This document shows positions 55,662-64,000 of a stretch of 64,000 bases of DNA, piece after piece. Position numbers and translations under genes: made by a program. This DNA comes from Dendrophyllia cribrosa (Eukaryota; Cnidaria; Anthozoa; Scleractinia; Dendrophylliidae): the NCBI GenBank assembly GCA_024195265.1, contig JAJLRJ010000005.1, positions 32,949,536 to 33,013,535 of the forward strand. The letters run 5' to 3'. The notes beneath the pieces are model-generated. The model saw nothing but the letters and a program-made list of their open reading frames with translations, did no database searches and was not told where the DNA came from. The first letter of the stretch is position 1; every line of letters begins with the position of its first letter.

Positions 55662-58102
55662 CTATTGTTGACTAGAACTAAAGTAATTTAACAATGTTTT
55701 TCGCGGCCTCTTGTTGGCCTCTTGGCTGCGCGCGCGATTCCTGGATCGCTTTCTTGAACGGTGGGTTCGCATCGGATCTTCTAAACTCGCGCAGTCGTCG
55801 ACGCTTGCACGCAACGGAGTACCACTTGTCATGTCGGCCGTTTGCTGGTGACCATTGTCGTCTCCAAGTAGTGGGACGTCCGAGACGCGCGTTATCATCG
55901 GTGGTGATAGTGGGCAGTATTGTTCCTGGTCGTAGTGTGCAACGTACGATGGCGTTTTTGGCGTTATGACAATTTCTTCTTCCTCCTCTTCTTGTTCGTC
56001 AAAACTGTGTTGCACGTACGCGAGCGGGAGAGGCTCCGTCAAACTTTTCACCAGGTGTTCTTCTTCTTTTCTAAGGAGACCCAGCATTCGGCAAACACGC
56101 TTTCTTTCGGCCAAGGCTTCTTTGCACCTGAGGGTGCCGAGGTTCGTGTGGTGATTTTTAAGTTTGACTTGGAGCACTTCTCGGAATGCCTCCATCGAAG
56201 CTGCCGTTTCTTCGTCTAAGCTGGATTGTAGAGCCAACATGCATTCTCGCAGCTCCCTTTCTGTGTTCTGCAGCCACGGTAATTCAAATACTTTTTTCGC
56301 CCTTGTCTTGTTGGCCTCTAGCCGATCCTGGCGTTTCTGTTCTTGAATCTCGGCCAGACTTTCCCTGATGGGCGTGGGGAGCGGTTCTGTGTCATCGCGT
56401 GGCAGCAGCGCTGCGCGCTCACTGGGCACACCCCTCGAAATCAAGCCCTCCTTCCTCCGCTGGTAAAACCACTCGTCCTGCTCTTTGGAGCGTTCCTTTT
56501 CCCGACGACGATTCTCCAGGATGTGGCTGAGGTGCCGGTGCCGCAGCGAGTACGGCGAACTCTGGCCCAGGGCCGTCCTCAAGGCGATTATGCTCTCGTC
56601 GTCCGAATCGTCGTCCGCGGTCATTTCTGGGTCGCTGTGGTCTGGTGTGCTCATGCCCATTTCGGAAGACCCGGTGAGGAGATTAGCCAGCGGTAATGTC
56701 CTCAGAACCTCCTTCTCGATCTCTGGCAACGTCCCGTCGTTCTGTTGCGAATCTCGCTCTCTCTCTTCGTCCGAGTCTTCTGAACTTTCGTCCTCGTCGC
56801 TGGCTACACGGGCTTTCGTGGCCGCCCATGCGACGCACTCCATGGGATGTTGACGTAGCCATTGTGCGGCCTTTTTCTTTGGGTTGGGAAGGCTTTTGAA
56901 AACGTAATATCTTAGCCTCCTGTCCATGGCCGTTTGGTCTTCGGGCTTGAACTTTAACTTTTGCTGGGCCGTCATAAACATCGGACAACGGTTGAAGAAA
57001 GACCGAGCCGTCTTGTACTTTACATCGCACGCTGTGTATCCTCCCTGAGTCAATATCTTCCAGTCATCCACGTCCATCGTCGAAGGAGATGCCTCGTCCA
57101 CGAAAATGACCTCCGTTTCTTTCCTGATCATTGCCTTGTTAAAAACCTTCTGCTTTGTAATTGTAGGTGCATAATGCCCAGCATAGGATAAAACAGGCTG
57201 GTCTTGCCACTGTCGGCTGCGCCAACTAAACACGGTACTTTTTCCTTGTGCTTCTTTTGATTGAACTTCAGAAGCCGAAGAAAGTCTTCGCAGAATAATC
57301 CAGTGTCACTTTCTGACAGGCTGTTTCGCAGGATCTCTTTGAAGTACTTCGGATTCGGTTCTTTGAACGGGTCGTAGCGCGAAAAGGCTCTCGGAGTGAC
57401 TAGGCCCACTTTCTCGGCGGGAATTGGGTCTTTTAAGAACTTTCGTTTTTCGACAGACCAACAGTATCCTTGGTTGACTTCTATCAGGTTGTAGTCCACA
57501 GTGATGGGACGAATTACTTCACAGTCGGGGTCACTCAGCAGGTCGACTACTTTTTTCATATCTCTGATTAGCCTCGACTTAAAAGCTTCGTTGGCGGCCA
57601 AGCTGTTTACAAAAGCCTTCACATCGCACTTATGGGAAAATGTGTACTTGGCGCCTTCATACTTCTTGTAGATTGTGCCCCTGTAAAGGGCATAATCTAG
57701 CCTTTTTAACGTTATGGCTATGTCGTTAATCAGTACTGTCATTTTGTCTCCAAGCCGAGGCTCTGCTGCATCGCTTAGTTGCTCTGATGTCGCGGCATCT
57801 GGGGTGCTAGAATCCAAGCCAAACCGATCAATTGTCAGTCTTGCATTTTGCATTTTGGTGACGGTCTCCGATAGAGAAGCCCTGACTGCGGGATGAACGA
57901 GGTGCACGCGAACGACATTCTCTGTTCCACATTCGTCTATGTCGATTGAGTCTGGATCGTCTAGTACGTTTTCGACCTCCGAAATGAAGCAGTGCTGGTA
58001 GGAGGCGGTTACAAGCTCTTGCATGAAAGCGTTGCTGTGGTCTTTTAATACTTTGAATAGCTCTTTCATCGCAAGCGATTCCTTGCCCTCTTGACAGGGA
58101 AC
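55662..58102 (-). pseudogene. SF3-type helicase, copy 2, exon 3, frameshifted
   Basis: It begins after an acceptor (CTGTTTTAAG) at 58104-58103. The first frame (ATG at 58069) carries the N-terminal part and Walker A GAADSGKT, then shifts frame about 57165-57185, just after the Walker A helix, where a few bases present in copy 1 are missing. The second frame (to 55662) holds Walker B VIFVDEA, CPMFMTAQQ, the arginine-finger block MDRRLRYYVF, an acidic and coiled middle, a basic NLS-like stretch (SRKRSRNRARS) and a PIP-like tail TLLNYFSSSQQ. Identity to copy 1 is roughly 60% by eye, far below that of the recombinases. The tail is longer than in copy 1. The break lies in the core ATPase domain, so this copy is inactive as it stands. 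Confidence 0.8.
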
Positions 58103-59005
58103 CTTAAAACAGGAACGAAAAACAGTCGGTTGGGTTTTGAAACATTACACACTCCCTATTTCTTTTTATTCCAAACACTTTTCGAAAGGAATTTCAAATG
58201 ATAATAATTGCTACGTTCACCAAAACACGAACAAACAAGCGCTAAGTTTCCAATCTGTAGGACAGTGGCAATATAAATTCCTCAAAAAATGTACAAAGAA
58301 TCAGCTTTCTCTATCATTCTGTAACTAGTACTGACGGCTATTTGAGGATAATAATCGCGATTTTGATTTGAGACCACAATACATAGAGGTTATTCAGCGA
58401 AAAGTTGTGTAATACGGCTGAGTGTTTTTACGAGTCTATTTTAACTGTTTCGAGCTTTTAGGCAATAAAAAATAAAAAACAATTGACGCTTAAAATCTCA
58501 GCCGTATTACACGGCTTTTCGCTGAATAATTTGTTTACTATACGACAGTCACCTTCTCTTAAATCTAAATAACTTTGAAAGTGTTTTCCCTAGCGCGCGG
58601 TCAGAAGAGTTTAATAACGTGTCATAATCACTTCATTTTGTCTGTTATTATTAAATCGTGTTCTTCTACAGCTTAATGGGTGCAGCAGTAGAAATGAGGT
58701 CTTTGCAGCTCAATCAAGTTGCGTCGATGTTACTATGATTATAATCCCAAAAACGTTCATATCAGTTGCCTTAACGTACCCTTTAAGCCCAAATTGTGAT
58801 CAGCATCAAATCTTTTCTTATGATAACAATGCTTCATCAATCAGAAATGTTATGAGGTATATGATCACCCAAGATGAATTATTTTTGATATTTTAACACC
58901 TCCTCCCACTACTGCTAAAATAAATGTATGGGGACAAGAAAGGAGAATTTGTATTTTTATATTGGGTTTAAAAGGGTTAAAGATGATAGATAGAAAAGCG
59001 TGTAC
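58103..59005 (-). other. Helicase intron 2, copy 2, containing a hairpin MITE
   Basis: 903 bp from the donor (CAG then GTACAC) to an acceptor at 58104-58103. A hairpin at 58390-58529 has ends TTATTCAGCGAAAAG and CTTTTCGCTGAATAA and inner GTAATACGGCTGAG pairs. This MITE is not the one in copy 1's intron. Confidence 0.75.
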
Positions 59006-59322
59006 CTGATTTGTAGTTGCCTCCACTCCGCATTCTAGTAGGGCACGGTGAACGGTGATCGGATTGGCGGGAGCACCATTTGGCGTGGTTAACGCAGTCC
59101 AGTAACTTATGGATGGACGCAGTTTTTTATTTATAATTGAAGGATGATTCGATACCCAGCTTTGACTTGATTTACTAGAAACTTGACTTGTTGTTATGGA
59201 ATCCTCTTCGCTGTCAACATCATGATCGTCATTTTCGGCCTCGTTTCCACTCTTCTTGTTGGCTCTTTTCTTGGGGCCTCGCGTGCTGATAGCGCTAAAG
59301 AAGAACGCTACGCTTCTAATGC
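59006..59322 (-). CDS. SF3-type helicase, copy 2, exon 2
   Basis: Acceptor (TTTTCATAG) at 59324-59323 and donor at 59006/59005; phases match copy 1. It encodes SVAFFFSAIS, a basic then acidic linker, and the conserved SNHP, KLRPS and ALTTPNGAPANP blocks. Six bases longer than copy 1. Confidence 0.75.
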
Positions 59323-59422
59323 CTATGAAAAAAAGTTGAAAAGGTGTGGTTATCGATGGAGGCATTAACTAGATGTACGGTATACGATTTGTTGAAAGTG
59401 AATGTCAAAGGCAAATACAAAC

Positions 59423-59624
59423 CTTGTATTGCTTTGTCGCAAGCATCTCTCGTCTTGCACACCTCATCCCAAGCACATTGGAGGCCATCTTCGATGTTGC
59501 AAACACAGTTAGCGCTCACTACGCTGCATTTGTTAACAATGATCGGACTCAGATAGCATAACGTTGCGCCCTTGATTTTTTCACTATTCAGTTGGCGACA
59601 TGGGTAGTTCGTCCTTCGCATCAT
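59423..59624 (-). CDS. SF3-type helicase, copy 2, exon 1
   Basis: ATG at 59624 (a second ATG follows), 202 coding bases, phase-1 donor (ATACAAG then GTTTGT, a weaker site than in copy 1). Intron 1 is 100 bp. The cysteine positions (LCYLSPIIV, CSVVSANCVC, ACDKAI) are kept relative to copy 1. Confidence 0.75.
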
Positions 59625-60120
59625 CTTTCCACTGACATCGCCCCACGTCAGTGTTCTGCTTTTATAGCAGACAAACTTGTGAAATTAATTTGAATAAATA
59701 TCGGAACGAATGTTTCTTAAAACTCATGTATGTTACAAAAGCTGTGATACTGGTGTGTGCTTCTAATGTTTTAGCCAAAAATGTATCTCTTGCATTTCAT
59801 GAACCATTGTGTTTGGGAGTGGTGAGAAACTCGTCAACCAATAAGAACGATTTAAAAGCCATCGCATACCAATCAGGCCAATGTTAAACGCATACCAAAC
59901 AATGTAAAAACACCTGGTACAAAACTAACAAGGTGCATTCAACAACGGGTTTAAAAGTTGACACTTGGATACTAATGAGCAATTCATGATTCCATGAAAT
60001 CCGTAGGATCCGTAAAATCCATACTCCAAAGGAAGAAATGTCCATGATCTGCTGTACTCAGTTTCCAACAAACAGCACCCGTGCACTGCAAGTTCCAGCC
60101 TCAGCGAGTGTCTGTATTCG
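59625..60120. other. Helicase promoter region and inner right arm, copy 2
   Basis: TATAAAAG at 59666-59659 lies 42 bp from the ATG. The remaining 450 bp is AT-rich with no gene; an isolated ATCCGTAGGATCCGTAAAAT motif at about 60000 previews the repeat array. Confidence 0.6.
59659..59666 (-). promoter_or_regulatory. TATA box of helicase copy 2
   Basis: TATAAAAGCAGAACACT context, with the same spacing to the ATG as in copy 1. Confidence 0.7.
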
Positions 60121-60400
60121 GGGTGGATACTACGGATTTTACGGATTTTAAGGAAACATGAATGTATAATGACGAAATATTGATTTACTTTGTGATAGGA
60201 GGGTGGATACTACGGATTTTACGGATTTTACGGAACTATGAATGTATAATGACGATGCATTGATTTACTTTCTGATACGAGGGTGGATACCATGGATTTT
60301 ACGGATTTTACGGAAACATGAATGTATAATGACGATGCATTGATTTACTTTCTGATAGGAGGGTGGACACCATGGATTTTACGGATTTCACGGAAGAATA
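60121..60400. repeat. Right-arm iteron-like array, forward, 4 units of 80 bp
   Basis: Units start GGGTGGATAC at 60121, 60201, 60281 and 60361, exactly 80 bp apart. Each has GGATTTTACGG words 10 bp apart, then ATGAATGTATAATGACGA and TTGATTTACTTTCTGATA. Confidence 0.95.
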
Positions 60401-60695
60401 AATACTTCTCTTTATTAATATAAATCTTTTTTTATTTTTAATTTTTTTAATTTAATTTAATTTTTATTTTTTTTAATTTTTTTAATTTTTTAAATTTATT
60501 TTAAATTTATTTTTATTTTTTTTATTTAAAAAAAATATAAATCTTTTTTCAAAAATAGAATAATTAAAATAATTAAATTAAAATTATTAAATAATTAATA
60601 ATTAATTTTATAATTAAAATAATATATATATATTATTTTTTATATAAAAATTGTTTACAGAGATAAAGAGAAATATAACGATTTTATATTTATTT
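60401..60695. other. Nearly pure A/T core
   Basis: About 290 bp almost without G or C, made of T-rich then A-rich runs. It sits exactly between the forward and inverted iteron arrays. Such a tract melts easily and could serve as a DNA unwinding element. Confidence 0.85.
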
Positions 60696-61130
60696 TTCCG
60701 AGAAATCCGTGAAATCCGTAAATCCACCCTCCTACCAGAAAGTAAATCATTGCATCGTCATTATACATTCATGTTTCCGTAAAATCCGCAAAATCCATGG
60801 TATCCACCCTCCTATCAGAAAGTAAATCATTGCATCGTCATTATACATTCATGTTTCCGTAAAATCCGCAAAATCCATGGTATCCGCCCTCCTATCAGAA
60901 AGTAAATCAATGCATCGTCATTATACATTCATGTTTCCGTAAAATCCGCAAAATCCATGGTATCCGCCCTCATATCAGAAAGTAAATCAATGTATCGTCA
61001 TTATACATTCATAGTTCCGTAAAATCCGTAAAATCCATGGTATCCACCCTCCTATCAGAAAGTAAATCAATGCATCTTCATTATACATTCATGTTTCCGT
61101 AAAATCCGTAAAATCCTAAGTATCCACCAT
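60696..61130. repeat. Right-arm iteron-like array, inverted, about 6 units of 80 bp
   Basis: Complement of the forward array. TATCCACCCT-type starts fall at 60801, 60881, 60961, 61041 and 61121, exactly 80 bp apart, with a first partial unit before 60801. The two arrays can form a very long hairpin. Confidence 0.95.
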
Positions 61131-61550
61131 TAATACAGACGTTTCATGAGAGCTGAACTTGCTGTTGATTTCAATTTATGGAACATGTTATTCAGCAGCA
61201 TTTTCGCGATTGCTGGGATTGGAACTTGCAGTGTGTATGTGTGGTATGTGAAATAGAATTAATCGAAAGGACAAGTTTATTTCTGAAGACGGACAGGACA
61301 GATTTCACGGATTTTGCGGATCTGTTCGTTCCTTTTTTAACCATGCTCTATAAATCAATAGAGGAACGTTTTGAGCCTCATGTTCTTTTCCAGTGCATGA
61401 TCGTTAACTCGACATCCAAAGTCGAATGAAATTAAACATAGTCCAGAGTTAATGTTTTTCGTCTCTGTTCTTAGACAAAGGGCATAAATACCAAATTATA
61501 TGGATTTGTGAAGAAAATGAGGCCAAAAAGAGAAAGGGAACGCAAATTTT
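61131..61550. other. Right terminal segment of copy 2
   Basis: No gene. It shares with the end of copy 1 (51760-51975) the words CAATAGAGGA, TTTTG(G/A)GCCT and GGGAAC-CAAATT just before the terminal GGGAAACG. Confidence 0.6.
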
Positions 61551-61558
61551 GGGAAACG

Positions 61559-61614
61559 ATCTTCTTCTTCTTCTTCTTCTTTTTCTTCTTCTTCTTCTTC
61601 TTCTTCTTCTTTCT
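61559..61614. repeat. (TTC)n tract at the right end of the array
   Basis: About 17 TTC units with two interruptions directly after the terminal GGGAAACG. It mirrors the tract at 31096-31148. Confidence 0.95.
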
Positions 61615-61892
61615 CAATGGACAGTTGGCCTTGTCTCCTACACTTTTCCACACTAAATAGCAGGTGACGTTAAAGACACTTCACGAAATATGGCTGTGAA
61701 GTACCACACTCACTGATCAAAGCCGATTTCTTTACACCTGTATACGTTCTTAAAAGATAGGATAATCGATACGTGTTTCATTTACTTATTCTGGTAAAAT
61801 ATTACTTTAAGGATCGATTTTTCAACCGAGACACGCGTTTTGATGCGTATCTACCTTGAAATAATTAAATTTACACTTTTCTAAGTCAGTGA

Positions 61893-61972
61893 TTACGGTG
61901 GCCGAGTGGTTTAGCGCGCGGAATGACAGTCGTAAGGCCCGAGGTTCAAGTCTCGCTCAGGGCCTTTTTTTT
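61893..61972 (+). repeat. tRNA-derived pol III unit (SINE-like)
   Basis: GGTGGCCGAGTGGTTTAGC (A box, as in Leu/Ser tRNAs) and GAGGTTCAAGTCTCG (B box within a paired T arm), then GGCC and a run of T, a pol III terminator. The acceptor and anticodon stems do not fold properly, so it is not a working tRNA. Confidence 0.6.
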
Positions 61973-62093
61973 CCCTTCCTCTTCGGACTGGACATTCTGA
62001 AATTGATCAGTGTACTGTATTTTTCTTTTTGCGTTTGTCAAAAATTCTCACGTTTAATTCTAAAAAAATATTGAACCGTGTCAGTGTGAAAAC

Positions 62094-62546
62094 TTAAAGG
62101 GGCTATGTCGCAAGGTGAGTCTGCGCAATGAGTTCCTGTCATGTGACGTCACCTGACGTCACACATAACAAATTTCTATTTTTCCCTTCCGGATCGCGGC
62201 AAGTTTTATCGCGCTTGCACTCGTGTCGAACCACGCGAGGTAAACGAACACACGATCGATTTCGCTTTTAAATTCCTCCCCAACTTCCACCACTACTGGA
62301 AGACATCGATTTTTTTGAAGGTACGACTAACAAATCGCAGAAATAATTTAACAAAAATCTAGCCAAGTAAATACTCTAACTAATTTGTAAACTTGAGATC
62401 TATCCTTCCACGCAATACGACGGGATGGAACGGATTGCAGCGAATTCGACAGTAATGGCCGCCAACTTGATAAAAAGCCACCGGACGTTTTTCAAGTTGT
62501 TAGTACCCAGTACTCACCCGTCATCATCGCGACATAGCCCCTTTAA
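62094..62546. mobile_element. TTAA-flanked MITE, 445 bp
   Basis: AGGGGCTATGTCGC (62098) and GCGACATAGCCCCT (ending 62542) are exact inverted ends, each next to TTAA (62094-62097, 62543-62546). No coding capacity. Confidence 0.85.
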
Positions 62547-63680
62547 GCTTACCGCAATATTGCGTTTTGCGTTAGCATTTCTTATTCACGGGTTGGCTCT
62601 TAGGAGCCTTTGATTTTTATCTAAGTAATCCAAGGATGCTTTTCCCCATATACTCATTACTCAAAAGAAAAAGCTGTTAAATCAAACATTATCGCAGTCC
62701 ATGGCAGCCCACCTATTGTTTTTCTTTTTATGATAGTTTCGTTTTATGTCTACTGCGCATGTGCGGAAAGAGATCAAATTCAAATTCGATGAAGAGATCA
62801 ATAGGACATCATACCTGAATAACGCACACTGTCTACAGACTAAATTCTTCACACCTTTTTTAAGCATGAAATTGATGAAAAATTGACCGATGAAGATCAG
62901 ACAAAACGATAATAAAGGTTGCGCGTGACAGTCGCGTGCGTTAATAATATACGAAGCAAAGGACCGCGAACGAAAATGCTGCTGGTGATCATCACCACGT
63001 GCAATTTGGTAGACTCAATAGTCCAGTTTCGAATTCGCTATGGTCGCTGAATGAAAGCATTGAAGACGCATTTTTACAGGGTTAGCCTCAATCTGAAGTG
63101 ATAAATTCACAAATTCAGGCGAGAAGATGACTTGTTTAGAGCTCTGTCTATTGTTTAATTTTCAAATTTCACGCACCTTCTGCCGGTATTTGTGAATATT
63201 TTACATCAGGTCGAGTCTAACCCTGTATCAATGTGTCATTGGTGTTTGAATTCAGCGGTAATTTTAAATACGAAAATGGCTTATTGGCGTTCGCGCTGGT
63301 TGTTCTATTTTTTTTGGCTGCTACACCGTGCTGACGAGACCCAACCAGGTCGAAACAGCTGTCCACGGTTGCGTTTTGGCTTTCAGTTTGAGCTCTATTA
63401 TGTCGTTGTCGTGTTAAGTGTTTTACGTAGTATCACTGAGCCTCGCTTACTTTTAGTTAAGAATATCATTGCAATCCGCCCGGCGACCATATATAGTTGG
63501 CCTTCAATGGGTATAGGCCAAAATTTTAAAAGAAAAAAGATTAAATTAACTGTACATTAAAAAATTTGGCAGTGTGCAGTAGACACATGCTCCCCAAAGA
63601 GAGCCTATTTTTATTACAGCCTTTCAGTTATACACATCTCCGTTCCTTTCACGTCTAAAATACGCGTTAACCGGAAGTCT
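62547..63680. other. Intergenic, with dispersed repeat copy B at 62989-63395
   Basis: The repeat shares CATCACCACGTGCAATTTGG and the GGCGTTCGCGCTG to GGCTTTCAGTTTG block with 30958-31095. No gene is recognised; the plus ORF at 63192-63560 runs through the repeat. Confidence 0.6.
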
Positions 63681-63686
63681 TTTATT
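63681..63686 (-). terminator. Poly(A) signal of the second Cys-rich peptide gene
   Basis: AATAAA on minus, 25 bp past the stop codon. Confidence 0.55.
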
Positions 63687-63710
63687 GTTTATCCAACGTC
63701 ATGCAAATGA

Positions 63711-63962
63711 TTACGATAAATCCTTGTCGGCCATTGCGTTAAACATGGCCTCTCTCTTGCCACGGTTACAGCCTTTAAGGCACTCCACCTTTCGCATGTC
63801 ACATGCGTCTGAACAAGTGTCAGTGATGTCAGTGATGCAACTGTAGAGGCAAAGCCTGCCATGGCGTCTACAGCCGGAGCACGATGGCATAGCGTCTGTT
63901 GTCTGTAATACAGCCAACATAATCACCACAGCAATCATAGCCTGCATTATACCAGTCTTCAT
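63711..63962 (-). CDS. Secreted cysteine-rich peptide precursor, 83 aa
   Basis: The ATG at 63962 directly follows an acceptor (TTATTATTTCAG), so the 5' UTR exon lies beyond the window. A signal peptide (about 24 residues, ending TTDA) precedes a mature part with eight cysteines (C28, 31, 38, 42, 50, 54, 61, 65) and a basic tail NRGKRE. It matches the 117-residue protein at 21192: SCxxC, GxLCLxxC, then C-x2/3-C, RK, CL and GC-x-R in the same order. It lacks that protein's two extra cysteines and long acidic tail. Clear paralogues in the same orientation, 42 kb apart. Function unknown; eight-cysteine secreted peptides in anthozoans include mineral-associated, immune and venom proteins, and nothing here decides between them. 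Confidence 0.8.
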   Translation of the reverse strand: MKTGIMQAMIAVVIMLAVLQTTDAMPSCSGCRRHGRLCLYSCITDITDTCSDACDMRKVECLKGCNRGKREAMFNAMADKDLS

Positions 63963-64000
63963 CTGAAATAATAAAGCAAAAGCTATAGCCCTTTTTCATA

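Larger units (their letters stand above)
51984..61558. mobile_element. Recombinase/SF3-helicase element, copy 2 (uninterrupted, 9.6 kb)
   Basis: From CGTTTCCC (51984) to GGGAAACG (61551-61558). Layout: motif array (52150-52592), 80-bp minisatellite (52800-53640), recombinase (plus, 53715-55454), helicase (minus, 59624-55662, three exons), right arm with 80-bp inverted iteron-like arrays and an A/T core (60121-61130), and a 400-bp terminal segment. The recombinase is intact; the helicase has one frameshift. Copy 2 directly abuts copy 1 in the same orientation and ends in a TTC microsatellite. Confidence 0.8.

Overview
The window looks like animal nuclear DNA, most probably an anthozoan cnidarian (coral or sea anemone). 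The evidence is AT-rich sequence with GT-AG introns, TATA boxes and AATAAA signals, a Golgi GT31 glycosyltransferase with introns, CR1/L2-type non-LTR and Ngaro-like retroelements, many hairpin MITEs, and secreted Cys-rich peptide genes. The taxon is inferred from gene and repeat content, not proven. Host genes are few: a two-exon beta-1,3-galactosyltransferase-like gene (minus, 18458-16034), a short secreted-peptide gene (minus, 11631-10540), two paralogous Cys-rich secreted peptide genes (minus, 21192-20839 and 63962-63711), and a broken RecQ-like helicase fragment (minus, 2422-2117).

The first 31 kb is host sequence dense with small DNA elements: MITEs with 9-bp target duplications (873-992, 7769-7901), TTAA-flanked elements (5270-10293, 21863-22692), a PIF/Harbinger remnant in the GT31 intron, a hAT-like MITE and a 3.6-kb long-inverted-repeat element.

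The centre (31150-61558) is the most interesting part: two head-to-tail copies of a mobile element that I cannot match to a named class. The uninterrupted copy is 9.6 kb (51984-61558). It carries two tail-to-tail genes. One, on plus, is a tyrosine recombinase (R-HxxR-H-Y) with an N-terminal C2H2 finger and a C-terminal Myb/telobox-like domain. The other, on minus, is a three-exon SF3-type helicase (Walker A/B, arginine finger) with a PIP-box-like tail. The ends are short inverted repeats (CGTTTCCC). Where the copies meet, two 8-bp arms flank an 8-bp spacer, the geometry of a lox/FRT-type recombination site, and the outer ends lie in TTC microsatellites. The left arm has about 27 GGAAC/GTTCC motifs and an 80-bp minisatellite. 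The right arm has 80-bp repeats in inverted arrays around a nearly pure A/T core, resembling an iteron plus unwinding-element origin. My model, which is inference, is an element that replicates as a circle (helicase plus right-arm origin) and integrates by site-specific recombination.

Copy 1 (31150-51975) is interrupted. A gag-only Ngaro/PAT-like retrotransposon with split direct repeats (31500-39558) sits in its left arm and itself contains a broken CR1/L2-type element (about 34141-38640). A TTAA-flanked foldback element with two equal 1,919-bp arms (46178-50200) sits near its right side. The two copies are almost identical from the left end to the recombinase stop, then diverge sharply. Each copy has a frameshift in a different gene.

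The last 2.4 kb holds a tRNA-derived pol III unit, another TTAA-flanked MITE, a dispersed repeat also found at 30958, and the second Cys-rich peptide gene.
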